DNA of 64,000 nt from positions 59,333-123,332 of IMG/VR virus record IMGVR_UViG_3300017748_000002, one strand, 5' to 3'. The DNA is from a virus. Position numbers and translations under genes: made by a program. Under the pieces are notes generated by a model. That model was not told the origin of the DNA and searched no databases. It saw nothing but the letters and a program-made list of their open reading frames with translations. Below, in pieces: positions 35,852 through 44,710 of this stretch. Each line of letters opens with the position of its first letter. The stretch's first letter is position 1.

Positions 35852-37180
35852 ATGCAAAACGTAGTATCTTACGATAATCTCGTAGAAAAGTGGGCACCGG
35901 TTCTCAATGAAGAAGCTGCCGGATCCATTAAAGACAATCACCGGAAAGCTGTTACTGCAGCTATCTTGGAAAACCAAGAGCGCGCCCTCCACGAAGAAGG
36001 CCTGCTTGAAACAACTTCAACTGGCGACGCTGCAAAGTGGAATCCAGTACTGATCGCACTCGTACGTCGCGCAATGCCTAACCTCGTTGCTTACGACATC
36101 TGTGGCGTTCAGCCAATGTCTGGTCCAACTGGTTTGATCTTCGCAATGAAGGCAGCTTACCAAAAGACCAAAGCTGGCCAAGCAAGTGGCGACGAAGCTC
36201 TCTTCAACGAAGCTGCTGTCGGTTACTCAGGCGACTCAAGCACAACTGGTAACGGAACACGCGGACCATCTGGTCTTGCTGGTACATTAGACGGTGACGG
36301 TGACTCAACAATCCTTGACTCCGCCACAGACCACGTACCATATACCGGTGATGCTTACACAGCTGCTGAAGGCGAAGTACTCGGCGGATCAGGCCAAGAA
36401 GAACTGGCTCCAATGGGCTTCACCATCGAGAAGGCAACAGTTACTGCAAAGACACGTGCTCTACGCGCTAACTACACCCTCGAACTTGCACAGGATCTGA
36501 AAGCTATCCACGGTCTGGATGCTGAAACAGAACTGGCAAACATCCTTTCAACTGAAATTCTGGCTGAAATCAACCGTGAAGTTGTTCGTACAATCAACGC
36601 ACAAGCTAAGATTGGTGCCCGTCAGACTTCTAACCAGACACTGGGTGTCTTCGATCTGGCAACAGACGCTGATGGCCGCTGGTCAGTTGAGAAGTACAAA
36701 GGTCTGATCATGCAGATCGAGCGTGAAGCTAACGTAATCGCAAAAGAAACACGTCGCGGTAAAGGTAACTTTATCCTGTGTTCATCTGATGTTGCTGCTG
36801 CTCTTAACGCTGCTGGCATGTTGGATTACACTCCAGCACTTAGCTCAAACCTGAACGTTGACGATACTGGCAACACATTCGCTGGTACACTGAACGGACG
36901 CATTAAGGTCTACATCGATCCTTATTCGACCCGTGACTATGTTAACGTCGGTTATAAGGGTACAAACCCATACGATGCTGGCTTGTTCTACTGCCCATAC
37001 GTACCATTAACAATGGTCAAGGCTGTAGGCGAGGAAGACTTCCAGCCGCGGATCGGCTTCAAGACACGTTACGGAATGGTATCAAACCCATTCGTTGGAG
37101 CTACTCCAGCTGACGGTCTTGCAACTAACCGTACAAACCAATACTATCGTGTCATGGCAGTTAACAACATCCTTTCATAG
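35852..37180 (+). CDS. gp23: Major capsid protein gp23
   Basis: The 442-aa protein has the conserved LIALVRRAMPNLVAYDICGVQPMSGPTGLIFAMK block. It also has GFTIEKATVTAKTRALRANYTLELAQDLKAIHGLDAETELANILSTEILAEINREV and the C-terminal FQPRIGFKTRYGMVSNPF block of T4-like capsids. L-x-E sites at residues 38-40 and 51-53 are candidate gp21 cleavage points. The gene is visibly GC-richer, with C-ending codons, as expected for the most expressed protein. It is followed by a strong terminator. Confidence 0.95.
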   Translation: MQNVVSYDNLVEKWAPVLNEEAAGSIKDNHRKAVTAAILENQERALHEEGLLETTSTGDAAKWNPVLIALVRRAMPNLVAYDICGVQPMSGPTGLIFAMKAAYQKTKAGQASGDEALFNEAAVGYSGDSSTTGNGTRGPSGLAGTLDGDGDSTILDSATDHVPYTGDAYTAAEGEVLGGSGQEELAPMGFTIEKATVTAKTRALRANYTLELAQDLKAIHGLDAETELANILSTEILAEINREVVRTINAQAKIGARQTSNQTLGVFDLATDADGRWSVEKYKGLIMQIEREANVIAKETRRGKGNFILCSSDVAAALNAAGMLDYTPALSSNLNVDDTGNTFAGTLNGRIKVYIDPYSTRDYVNVGYKGTNPYDAGLFYCPYVPLTMVKAVGEEDFQPRIGFKTRYGMVSNPFVGATPADGLATNRTNQYYRVMAVNNILS

Positions 37181-37212
37181 GGTGAAAATAAAAAACTGTT
37201 AAGATAAACACT

Positions 37213-37236
37213 GGCCCCGCTTCGGCGGGGCCTTTA
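37213..37236 (+). terminator. Rho-independent terminator after gp23
   Basis: GGCCCCGC-TTCG-GCGGGGCC, a perfect eight-base-pair GC stem with a UUCG tetraloop, followed by TTTATT. It ends the capsid transcript and insulates the next late promoter seven bases later. Confidence 0.92.
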
Positions 37237-37242
37237 TTCTAA

Positions 37243-37250
37243 TATAAATA
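37243..37250 (+). promoter_or_regulatory. Late promoter whose +1 falls on the next start codon
   Basis: TATAAATA occupies -13 to -6 relative to 37256, which is the A of the next gene's ATG. No ribosome site lies between, so the late transcript is predicted to be leaderless. Confidence 0.7.
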
Positions 37251-37255
37251 GAATC

Positions 37256-37756
37256 ATGGCTATACTAACAACAAACATTAATTACCTTCAGCCTACCAGT
37301 TTTAAGCTGGTAATTGATCGTGAGAATTATCCAAATCTCGAATATTTTGCTCAGTCTATTAGTCATCCAAGTATGACTGTGACAGCGGCAGAACTTCCAT
37401 TTCGCAAATTTAGAAGTATTCCTATGCCGGGCGAAAGTCTAGACTTCGGTGAATTTAGCGCTCAAATTATCATTGATGAAAACATGACTGGTTATTCAGA
37501 AATGTATGGTTGGTTGACGAGACTTGTAGAACAAAATCTAAAAGGAGCTCTAGACAGAGGCGATGGTGTAGTACCAGCAACATCAGATATTACGCTTTCA
37601 ATATTGTCTAGTCACAATAATACCGTAAAGCAGATCAGATATATTGGAGCTATACCAACAAGCTTAGGCGAAATTTCTTTTGAAGCAACTGCTGCTGGAA
37701 CTGAATTTTTAACTTTCTCTGCTTCGTTTAGATTTTCTCATTTTGAGATAGTTTAA
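37256..37756 (+). CDS. gp3: Tail tube-like / tail completion protein (gp3-like)
   Basis: The 166-aa protein has the tail-tube-like pattern seen in gp19/gp3-type proteins: LQPTSFKLVIDRENYPNLEYFAQSISHPSMTVTAAELPFRKFRSIPMPGESLDFGEFSAQIIIDENMTGYSEMYGWL and a closing SFEATAAGTEFLTFSASFRFSHFEI. A gp3 tail terminator gene normally sits after gp23 in marine T4-like phages, and the length agrees (T4 gp3 about 176 aa). It could instead be another tube-fold protein. No ribosome site is seen before ATG 37256. Confidence 0.62.
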   Translation: MAILTTNINYLQPTSFKLVIDRENYPNLEYFAQSISHPSMTVTAAELPFRKFRSIPMPGESLDFGEFSAQIIIDENMTGYSEMYGWLTRLVEQNLKGALDRGDGVVPATSDITLSILSSHNNTVKQIRYIGAIPTSLGEISFEATAAGTEFLTFSASFRFSHFEIV

Positions 37757-37789
37757 ACATTAGATATATAGTATTGATTAATTTATAAT

Positions 37790-38245
37790 GTGAGTAACAA
37801 CATGATTGACTTGAAAAGCGTCCTCGCTCAATGGGCAGAGGATAATACCATTGGCATCCATCTGGATGAAGATTCTAGAAGAACACCTCTCTTACATGCA
37901 AAATATCTTGAATTGTTATCAAATGCTAAGTTGCTTTTGAAGAGAGCAGAGTTTTCTCAAAAGACATTATTAAAGCAAAAATGGTTGTATTATAATGGAA
38001 AGATGGACCAAGAAGAAGTCGTTGAATTAGGATGGAATCCAGATCCTTTCAATGGTCTTAAGATTTTAAAAGGTGAACTTGAATATTATTACGATGCTGA
38101 TCCTGAAATTCAAAAGTCAGAAGAGAAGATTCAGTATTACAAAACACTAGTTGAAACATTAACAGAGATAGTGAGTAACATTACATGGCGTCATCAAACA
38201 ATCGGGAATATTATTAGGTGGAAACAGTTCGAATCAGGAAACTGA
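37790..38245 (+). CDS. uvsY: Recombination mediator UvsY
   Basis: The 151-aa helical protein has DLKSVLAQWAEDNTIGIHLDEDSRRTPLLHAKYLELLSNAKLLLKRAE, KQKWLYYNGKM and KILKGELEYYYDADPEIQKSEEKIQYYKTLVETLTEIVSNITWRHQTIGNIIRWKQFESG, the conserved UvsY core. UvsY loads UvsX onto gp32-covered ssDNA. The start is GTG 37790 or ATG 37802. It overlaps uvsW by 28 bases, as in related phages. Confidence 0.9.
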   Translation: MSNNMIDLKSVLAQWAEDNTIGIHLDEDSRRTPLLHAKYLELLSNAKLLLKRAEFSQKTLLKQKWLYYNGKMDQEEVVELGWNPDPFNGLKILKGELEYYYDADPEIQKSEEKIQYYKTLVETLTEIVSNITWRHQTIGNIIRWKQFESGN

Positions 38246-39699
38246 ATCATGCTAATCTCCACATTGATTGTGATTGGGGACAAGCTGAAGAGCTAAATGA
38301 GTTTTTCTCGTTTTTTGTTCCCGGACATAAATTCATGCCAGCATTCAAACGGCGAGTGTGGGATGGAAAGATTCGCCTATTTGATAAGAGAACCGGTGAG
38401 TTACCAGCTGGTCTCATATATCATCTTGTCCAATTTATGGAATCACGTGGCTATAACTACGAACCTGTTCGTACTTTATATGGCATGCCGTATTCTGAAG
38501 ATAAGCCTGATGCTGAAGAACTGGTCAACTTTATTAAAAAACTAAATCTACCTCATAATATGAGAGATTATCAGTTCCTTGCAGTTATTGAAGGTTTAAA
38601 AAGACAAAGAGGTATACTTTTATCTCCAACCGGTTCCGGTAAATCACTTATTATATACGTGCTTCTATCTTATTATCTTGCAAAGTTGCGTGGAGATAGT
38701 AATAAGAAAGTTTTAGTTATTGTACCAACTACTTCGCTTGTTGAGCAAATGACAAACGATTTCGAAGAATATAACATGCCAAAAGGATTAGCGCATAAGA
38801 TTTATTCTGGTAAAGATAAAGACACCGAATGTCCTATTATTGTATCAACTTGGCAGTCAATTTATAAACTTCCAAAAGCTTGGTTCGAACAGTTCGGTAT
38901 GATTATTGGTGATGAGTGCCACGGCTTTAAATCTAAATCTCTTATGCAGATTATGAATAAAGCTACCGAAGCGCCATATCGGTATGGAACTACTGGTACT
39001 CTTGATGGAACTCAAACACATGAGTTAGTACTCCAAGGCTTATTTGGTAAGATATATAAAGTTACAACTACGAAAAAACTGCAAGATAACGATACTCTGG
39101 CTCAATTGAATATCAACAGGATTGTCCTTGATTATTCTGATCAATCGAAAAAAGAGTTTGGAAAGAGAACATACCAAGAAGAAATTGAGTACATTGTTAC
39201 ACAAGAAAAAAGAAACAAGTTTATTACTAACCTCTCTATTGATCAAAAAGGAAATACGCTAGTTCTGTTTAATTACGTTGAGAAGCACGGTATACCACTT
39301 TTCAAAATGATTCAAGAAAAAGCAAACGAAGATCGTAAAGTCTTCTATGTCTCCGGAGATGTTCAGACATCAGACAGAGAAGCAATTAGAGGAATAGTGG
39401 AGAAACAGAAAAATGCTATCATTGTTGCATCCTTGGGTACCTTTAGTACTGGCATTAATATCCGTAATCTTCATAATATTGTTTTTGCGTCGCCATCTAA
39501 ATCTCAAATCAGAGTTCTTCAATCGATTGGACGAGGATTAAGAAAGTCAGATAACGATGAACCAACTACACTTTATGACATTATAGATAATATTAGTACC
39601 GAGAGTAATATGAATTTTGCGTGGTTACATGGTCAAGAACGATTAAAAATCTATCAACGTGAACAATTTAACTTTAAAACATATAAAGTAGATCTATGA
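38218..39699 (+). CDS. uvsW: UvsW DNA/RNA helicase
   Basis: The 493-aa SF2 helicase has the N-terminal DNA-binding domain ending in RDYQFLAVIEGLKRQRG. Motif I is SPTGSGKS at about 135-142 and motif II GDECH at about 231. Motif III is TGTLDGT, and motif VI QSIGRGLRKS. UvsW unwinds R-loops and branched DNA and helps shift from origin-dependent to recombination-dependent replication. The start is GTG 38218, inside the uvsY end. The stop overlaps the next ATG (ATGA). Confidence 0.93.
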   Translation: METVRIRKLNHANLHIDCDWGQAEELNEFFSFFVPGHKFMPAFKRRVWDGKIRLFDKRTGELPAGLIYHLVQFMESRGYNYEPVRTLYGMPYSEDKPDAEELVNFIKKLNLPHNMRDYQFLAVIEGLKRQRGILLSPTGSGKSLIIYVLLSYYLAKLRGDSNKKVLVIVPTTSLVEQMTNDFEEYNMPKGLAHKIYSGKDKDTECPIIVSTWQSIYKLPKAWFEQFGMIIGDECHGFKSKSLMQIMNKATEAPYRYGTTGTLDGTQTHELVLQGLFGKIYKVTTTKKLQDNDTLAQLNINRIVLDYSDQSKKEFGKRTYQEEIEYIVTQEKRNKFITNLSIDQKGNTLVLFNYVEKHGIPLFKMIQEKANEDRKVFYVSGDVQTSDREAIRGIVEKQKNAIIVASLGTFSTGINIRNLHNIVFASPSKSQIRVLQSIGRGLRKSDNDEPTTLYDIIDNISTESNMNFAWLHGQERLKIYQREQFNFKTYKVDL

Positions 39700-40157
39700 A
39701 TTTAAAACATATTAAATTAACTAATGGCGAAGAATTCATCGCTAATATTATCGAAGCAGAAGAAGAAGAAGGCGTTATGATTATGAGCCATGCTTTAAAG
39801 ATAGTAGAGGTAGAAAACTTCGATGAAGGATACAGTTATTTTGCATTTAGACCACTTATGTCATTTACTGAAAATCCTGAAAAGCTTCACATTCTTAACA
39901 TGTCTCACGTAATGGTAGAAACAAATCCATCAGACAATATTATGGTACATTATAACAGGACTATAGAGAAGATGGACAAGGTGGCGCGCGGTGGACTTAC
40001 TATGGAAGAGCTGGAAGAAGCAAGTGATGAAGATTATGAAAGATACATGGCTATGCTCGACGATTTAGATACCGATGAAAAAGCATCAAAAGAGACTTTA
40101 GGAAAGAACGTTTTAATGTTCAAGAAGAAGAAATCTAACGATGACACGTTCCACTGA
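39696..40157 (+). CDS. Small conserved protein after uvsW, Sm-like N-terminus
   Basis: The 153-aa protein opens HIKLTNGEEFIANIIEAEEEEGVMIMSHALKIVEV. This resembles an Sm/LSM-like beta-barrel start found in many marine T4-like hypotheticals. A central YFAFRPLMSF and an acidic helical C-terminus with a Lys-rich patch (LMFKKKKS) follow. It is coupled to uvsW by four bases. Function unknown. A minus-strand promoter starting at about 40182 would transcribe antisense to it. Confidence 0.65.
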   Translation: MNLKHIKLTNGEEFIANIIEAEEEEGVMIMSHALKIVEVENFDEGYSYFAFRPLMSFTENPEKLHILNMSHVMVETNPSDNIMVHYNRTIEKMDKVARGGLTMEELEEASDEDYERYMAMLDDLDTDEKASKETLGKNVLMFKKKKSNDDTFH

Positions 40158-40188
40158 GTATATCCTCTCTCCCCAAATAACTTAATTT

Positions 40189-40217
40189 ATTATACACCAT
40201 TTGTTCAGGTTTGTAAA
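40189..40217 (-). promoter_or_regulatory. Minus-strand sigma70-type promoter
   Basis: Read on the minus strand: TTTACA (40217-40212), a 17-base spacer, TATAAT (40194-40189), with expected +1 near 40182. It has the same 18-base box upstream and including the -35 (40230-40213) as the gp43 and 53743-gene promoters. It points leftwards over the 39696 gene and uvsW, where no minus-strand gene is visible. Confidence 0.7.
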
Positions 40218-40272
40218 CAAAATAATGAGCAAAAACTTAGATAACTTTTTTTATGAGAATGAAACTTAATAG

Positions 40273-40301
40273 TATACAAACACCTCCTAACGTGTTATAA
40301 T
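40273..40301 (+). promoter_or_regulatory. Sigma70-type promoter for gp55
   Basis: TATACA-N17-TATAAT with expected +1 near 40308, 23 bases upstream of the gp55 ATG, whose GGAG is at 40320-40323. The 155-base intergenic region 40158-40312 holds this promoter and the divergent one, and no gene that I can support. Confidence 0.7.
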
Positions 40302-40330
40302 ATACCTATATTTTGAAACGGAGATATATC

Positions 40331-40921
40331 ATGGCCAAAAGAGCAAGCATTCATTACGTAAATAATGCTGACTTTTCGCAAGCAGTTGTCGAATATGTAA
40401 GGATTGTAAATACAGCTAAACAATCTGAGACAGAGATTCCAAAAGTACCTGACTACGTAGCTCAATGCTTTATGCGCATTGCCGAAGGTTTATCACATAA
40501 ATCTAACTTTATTCGATATACGTATCGTGAAGAGATGGTAATGGATGCCGTAGAAAATTGTTTAAAAGCAATCAATAACTACGACATTGAAGCCGCTACT
40601 CGAACTGGTAAACCAAACGCTTTTGCCTACTTTACTCAGATTACGTGGTATGCTTTTCTTCGACGAATCGCTCGCGAGAAAAAACAACAAGACATTAAGA
40701 TGAAGTACATCGCCAACTCTGGTATTGAAGACTTTATGGTGAATGAACATGGAGATGAAACATCGGGGTTAGTCGCTGAAGCATTCGTTGACACACTCAA
40801 GACTCGTATCGATCGAGTAAAGTTTGTTGATAACGAAGTAAAGGAATATAGCAAAGCAGAAAAGAAACGTAAGAAACGTACTATTACAGCTGATTCAGAT
40901 CTGTCGGAGTTCCTTGAATGA
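40331..40921 (+). CDS. gp55: Late sigma factor gp55
   Basis: The 196-aa protein has the region-2-like core FMRIAEGLSHKSNFIRYTYREEMVMDAVENCLKAINNYD...KPNAFAYFTQITWYAFLRRIAREKKQQDIK conserved in gp55. It directs host RNA polymerase to TATAAATA sites; eight such sites are noted in this window. The C-terminus (DSDLSEFLE) carries the hydrophobic/acidic tail that in T4 binds the gp45 clamp. ATG 40331 follows GGAG; an ATG at 40313 lacks one. Confidence 0.92.
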   Translation: MAKRASIHYVNNADFSQAVVEYVRIVNTAKQSETEIPKVPDYVAQCFMRIAEGLSHKSNFIRYTYREEMVMDAVENCLKAINNYDIEAATRTGKPNAFAYFTQITWYAFLRRIAREKKQQDIKMKYIANSGIEDFMVNEHGDETSGLVAEAFVDTLKTRIDRVKFVDNEVKEYSKAEKKRKKRTITADSDLSEFLE

Positions 40922-41979
40922 AAATAGCGGTACTCAACGATACGCACACGGGAATCCGTAATTCATCTCAAATATTTCTAGATAATGCTGAAGACTTCTA
41001 TAAGAATGTTTTCTTTCCAGAATGTGAGAAACAAAATGTAACTCAAATCTTACATCTTGGAGATTACTACGATAACCGCAAAGTAATTAACATAAAAGCT
41101 CTTCACCATAATCGTAAGTGTTTCTTAAACGAAATGCGTAAACGTAGTATGACTATGGATATTATTCCAGGGAACCATGATACGTATTTCAAGAATACTA
41201 ACGACATGAATAGTTTAAAAGAACTACTTGGCCACTTTATGAACGAGGTCAACATCATCATGGAACCAACCGTAATGGAATACGGTTCTTTGAAGATTGC
41301 TGCATTACCGTGGATTTGTCAAGATAACTACGATCAGTCTATGGATTTTATTTCTAATTGTAAAGCAGATTGGATGGCTGCTCATCTTGAGCTTGGTGGA
41401 TTTGAAATGATGAGAGGTGTTGTAAATAAACACGGCATGGCTGCTGAGTTATTTAAACGGTTTGAGTTAGTACTCACTGGTCATTTTCATGTTGGATCTC
41501 GTCAAGATAATATCTGGTATCTTGGTAGCCAAATGGAGTTCTTTTGGTCAGATGCTCATGATCCAAAATATTTCCACATCATTGATACTGAGACTAGAGA
41601 AGTAGAACGTATTAGAAATAATTACACTTTGTTTCATAAAGTTGTGTACAATGACAAAGAAACCGATTATAATAACTATAATACTTCGATATTAGATAAG
41701 AAGTTTGTCAAAGTAGTTGTAGTGGAAAAAACAGATACGTTTGCTTTTGATCGGTTTATTGACCGTATTCAGAATCAAGATATCTATGATTTGAAAATCT
41801 CTGAAAACTTTAATGAGTTTATTGGAGCTAATGTTGAAGACGACGGTCTTGAGATTGATGATACGCCACAATTGATGGATGACTATATTGAAGGCGTAGA
41901 TACTGATCTAGACAAGGATCGTATTAAAGTGATGATGAGAGACCTGATGACTCAGGCTCAAGCTTTGGAAATTGTATGA
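40918..41979 (+). CDS. gp47: Recombination nuclease subunit gp47 (Mre11-like)
   Basis: The 353-aa metallophosphoesterase shows the Mre11 motif series LNDTHTG, HLGDYYDN, IPGNHD, AAHLELGG, LTGHFHVG. It pairs with gp46 to process double-strand ends for recombination-dependent replication. ATGA overlaps link it to gp55 and gp46. T4 gp47 is about 339 aa. Confidence 0.93.
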   Translation: MKIAVLNDTHTGIRNSSQIFLDNAEDFYKNVFFPECEKQNVTQILHLGDYYDNRKVINIKALHHNRKCFLNEMRKRSMTMDIIPGNHDTYFKNTNDMNSLKELLGHFMNEVNIIMEPTVMEYGSLKIAALPWICQDNYDQSMDFISNCKADWMAAHLELGGFEMMRGVVNKHGMAAELFKRFELVLTGHFHVGSRQDNIWYLGSQMEFFWSDAHDPKYFHIIDTETREVERIRNNYTLFHKVVYNDKETDYNNYNTSILDKKFVKVVVVEKTDTFAFDRFIDRIQNQDIYDLKISENFNEFIGANVEDDGLEIDDTPQLMDDYIEGVDTDLDKDRIKVMMRDLMTQAQALEIV

Positions 41980-43685
41980 TTGTATTTCAAAAAATTCGTT
42001 ATAAAAACTTTCTATCCACTGGTAATAATTTTACAGAAATTGATTTGACTCGACATAAGACTACTTTAGTTGTTGGTCAAAATGGTTCTGGTAAGTCTAC
42101 TATGTTGGATGCTATATCGTTTGGTCTTTTCGGTAAAGCTCATAGAAAGATTGGTAAGACTCAACTCATAAATTCTGTTAATGGTAAAGGTAGTCTTGTT
42201 GAAGTTGAGTTTGCTATTGGTGCTTCTCAATTTAAAATTATACGTGGAGACCGGCCAGTTAAGTTTGAAATCTGGAAAAATGGCGAGATGATTAACCAAT
42301 CTTCTCATTCAAAAGAATACCAACGTATTTTAGAACAAAATATTCTTAAGCTGAATCACAAATCTTTTCATCAGGTTGTAGTATTAGGTTCATCTAACTT
42401 CGTACCATTTATGCAATTGAATCCTGCTCTACGTCGTGGTGTGATTGAAGATTTGCTTGACATTGGTGTATTCTCTAGAATGAACCAGATCTTAAAAGAA
42501 GAAACTAATATTATCAAGGAAGCTATCAAAGATTTTTCTTATCAGATTGATATAATAAAGAACAAACTAAGTACTCAGAAAAAGTATATTGCTGACGTCA
42601 AGAAAATTACTAATGAAGCTATTACTTATAAAGAAACTCAGATCTCTACGAAGCGTAGTCAGATAGACGCTTTAGAATCTGAAAATTCTGAATTAAGTAA
42701 AGAAATAGAAGGCAAGTATGATGACATCCAAAATACACTCAGTCAACTCCACGATAGAAAGCAATCGCTCTTACAATACAACGCGCAGTTCAAACAGCAA
42801 ATGGCGGCAGTCGTTAAAGATGCGAAGTTTTATGAAGAGCATAAACAATGTCCAACCTGCGATCAAGATATTGATTCGGGAGTACGGGACGAAAAACTCT
42901 CCACGGCTAAGTCTAAAGCAAAAGAATTACAAAGCGCTATGGGTCAGCTCGCTGAAGAGTCAGATCAGGTTGAAGAATCTATTTCAACAACAAATGACAC
43001 ACTTTCCGAGATGCGAGACAAACAAAGTAGTTTACATTCTAACATACAACAAATTACTAGGCTCCAAAGCGAGATTGCAGATTTCAGAAAAGATATCGCT
43101 GGATCAGCTACAGCCGATCTCAAAGAAGCAGAAAACGATTTAGTAGAAATTCAAGATAATCTTTCATCGATGTCTGACGAGAAGATGAAAGCAAACGATG
43201 AATATTCATATAAGACTGCACTTGGAGAAATGTTAAAAGATACTGGTATCAAGACTAAGATTATCAAGCAATATCTTCCAGTTATGAATCAGCTAATCAA
43301 CCAGTATCTTCAAGTGCTGGATTTCTACGTACACTTTGATTTAGATGAAGAGTTTAACGAAACAATTCGTTCTCGTCATCGTGATAATTTCGGATATGAT
43401 TCTTTCTCTGAAGGTGAAAAACAACGTATTGATTTGTCGTTGCTCTTTACTTGGCGGCAGATTGCTAAGATGAAGAACTCAGTATCCACCAATCTCTTGA
43501 TGTTAGATGAAACGTTTGACTCAAGTCTTGATCATGAAGGTGTGGACAACTTGCTAAAGATTCTCTATACTCTTGGTGATGATACGAATATCTTTATTAT
43601 CTCTCATAAAGGTGATATTCTTGATGGTAAATTTGAGAACAAAATTGAATTCATTAAAGAAAAGAATTTCTCAAAAATCAAATAA
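41976..43685 (+). CDS. gp46: Recombination nuclease subunit gp46 (Rad50-like)
   Basis: The 569-aa SMC-like ATPase has Walker A VGQNGSGKST at about 33-42 and a long coiled coil interrupted by a zinc hook CPTC at about 292-295. The signature FSEGEKQRIDLSLLFTW and Walker B LLMLDETFDS (about 505) follow. It works with gp47. An AAAAGG...CCTTTT inverted repeat just past the stop overlaps the next promoter and could be a weak terminator. Confidence 0.94.
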   Translation: MIVFQKIRYKNFLSTGNNFTEIDLTRHKTTLVVGQNGSGKSTMLDAISFGLFGKAHRKIGKTQLINSVNGKGSLVEVEFAIGASQFKIIRGDRPVKFEIWKNGEMINQSSHSKEYQRILEQNILKLNHKSFHQVVVLGSSNFVPFMQLNPALRRGVIEDLLDIGVFSRMNQILKEETNIIKEAIKDFSYQIDIIKNKLSTQKKYIADVKKITNEAITYKETQISTKRSQIDALESENSELSKEIEGKYDDIQNTLSQLHDRKQSLLQYNAQFKQQMAAVVKDAKFYEEHKQCPTCDQDIDSGVRDEKLSTAKSKAKELQSAMGQLAEESDQVEESISTTNDTLSEMRDKQSSLHSNIQQITRLQSEIADFRKDIAGSATADLKEAENDLVEIQDNLSSMSDEKMKANDEYSYKTALGEMLKDTGIKTKIIKQYLPVMNQLINQYLQVLDFYVHFDLDEEFNETIRSRHRDNFGYDSFSEGEKQRIDLSLLFTWRQIAKMKNSVSTNLLMLDETFDSSLDHEGVDNLLKILYTLGDDTNIFIISHKGDILDGKFENKIEFIKEKNFSKIK

Positions 43686-43689
43686 AAGG

Positions 43690-43718
43690 TTTACAAATCA
43701 GCCTTTTTGTGATATAAT
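43690..43718 (+). promoter_or_regulatory. Sigma70-type promoter for gp45
   Basis: TTTACA-N17-TATAAT, five bases after the gp46 stop. The expected +1 near 43725 gives a 22-base leader with CAGGAGC before ATG 43747. It shares GGTTTAC with the promoters at 51886 and 56973. Confidence 0.85.
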
Positions 43719-43746
43719 AATCTAATAATGAAACAGGAGCTATATA

Positions 43747-44424
43747 ATGGAACTTAGCGATAATACTCTTACTACTCTAAAAAACTTTTCCAGCATCAAT
43801 CCTAACATGATGATTCGATCTGGAAATACTATTAAAACGATCTCTGAAGCTCGTACCGTTCTTGCTACGGCCGGTATAGTTGAAGAGTTTCCAATTGATT
43901 TTGGTATCTACGACCTCAATGAATTTATGGGTGTCCTCGGTCTGGTTGACAAACCAAGTCTTAAATTTCAAGATGACTTTGTTATTGTCAATGATTCTAC
44001 CGGTCGCTCTAAAGTCAAGTACTTCTATTCTTCTGAAGATACTTTGACAACACCACAAAAAGACATCACAATGCCACAAGCAAATGTGAAGTTCACTTTA
44101 GACAATGATACGATGAATAAGTTAAAACGTGCAGCATCGACTCTTGGTCATAGTGAAATCTGTATTTCTGGTAAAGATGGTGTACTCAGTCTTTCTGTGG
44201 TTGATTCTCAGAACATGACATCGAATGCTTTCTCTATTGACGTCGATGGAGAATTTGCTGAAGATGATACGTTCAACTTTATCCTGAGTACAAACAACTT
44301 AAAGATTCTGCCTGGTGATTACGAGGTAGAAATATCTTCTAAATTAATCACGCAATTCAGTCATAAAAGTCTAGACGTAAAATACTGGATTGCTCTTGAA
44401 AAATCGTCGACGTTTGGAGTATAA
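43747..44424 (+). CDS. gp45: Sliding clamp gp45
   Basis: The 225-aa protein begins MELSDNTLTTLKNFSSINPNMMIRSGN, as T4-like clamps do, and has EEFPIDFGIYDLNEFMGVLGL, INSTG-like VNDSTGRSKVKYFY and the C-terminal LDVKYWIALEKSSTFGV. The trimeric clamp tethers gp43 and, on DNA, activates gp55-dependent late transcription. It has its own promoter. T4 gp45 is 228 aa. Confidence 0.94.
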   Translation: MELSDNTLTTLKNFSSINPNMMIRSGNTIKTISEARTVLATAGIVEEFPIDFGIYDLNEFMGVLGLVDKPSLKFQDDFVIVNDSTGRSKVKYFYSSEDTLTTPQKDITMPQANVKFTLDNDTMNKLKRAASTLGHSEICISGKDGVLSLSVVDSQNMTSNAFSIDVDGEFAEDDTFNFILSTNNLKILPGDYEVEISSKLITQFSHKSLDVKYWIALEKSSTFGV

Positions 44425-44428
44425 CGAC

Positions 44429-44644
44429 ATGTCAGAAACTATGGATCAACTTCGAGATCTATCTAATCGAACCTCTCGCTCAATTGTAGCTGTAATTGAT
44501 GCTATGACTCAGCGCGGTGCGATTAAAGGCGAAGAGCTATCAACTATTGGCGGCCTTCGTGATCAGTGTATTCAGATCATTCAATTGGCTGAACAGGCTG
44601 AACAAGAACAAGCTATGGCTGATGCCGAAGCTGAACAAGGTTAG
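44429..44644 (+). CDS. Small conserved protein between gp45 and gp44
   Basis: The 71-aa helical protein: ETMDQLRDLSNRTSRSIVAVIDAMTQRGAIKGEELSTIGGLRDQCIQIIQLAEQAEQEQ. ATG 44429 lies four bases after gp45 and has TTGGAG upstream. Small proteins at this locus are common in marine T4-like phages. Function unknown; expression with the clamp genes suggests a replication-accessory role. The 66 bases after it contain a weak GGGGA/TCCCC hairpin (44662-44683). Confidence 0.7.
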   Translation: MSETMDQLRDLSNRTSRSIVAVIDAMTQRGAIKGEELSTIGGLRDQCIQIIQLAEQAEQEQAMADAEAEQG

Positions 44645-44710
44645 TCGCTCAATAGACTCGCGGGGAGCCACGGTTAGTTCCCCACCCTTATTTTATTATG
44701 GAGCACGTGA

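Noticed and set aside
42718-43143. A 141-codon + strand frame within gp46
   Set aside because: It is in another frame of the coiled-coil region; composition is that of a shadow frame.
43684-43709. AAAAGG...CCTTTT repeat after gp46 as a terminator
   Set aside because: The stem is only six pairs and mostly A-T, and it overlaps the gp45 -35 element. It is noted but not called.
44662-44683. GGGGA/TCCCC inverted repeat between the 71-aa gene and gp44
   Set aside because: It has a five-base stem with a 12-base loop and no adjacent U tract; too weak to call a terminator or riboswitch.
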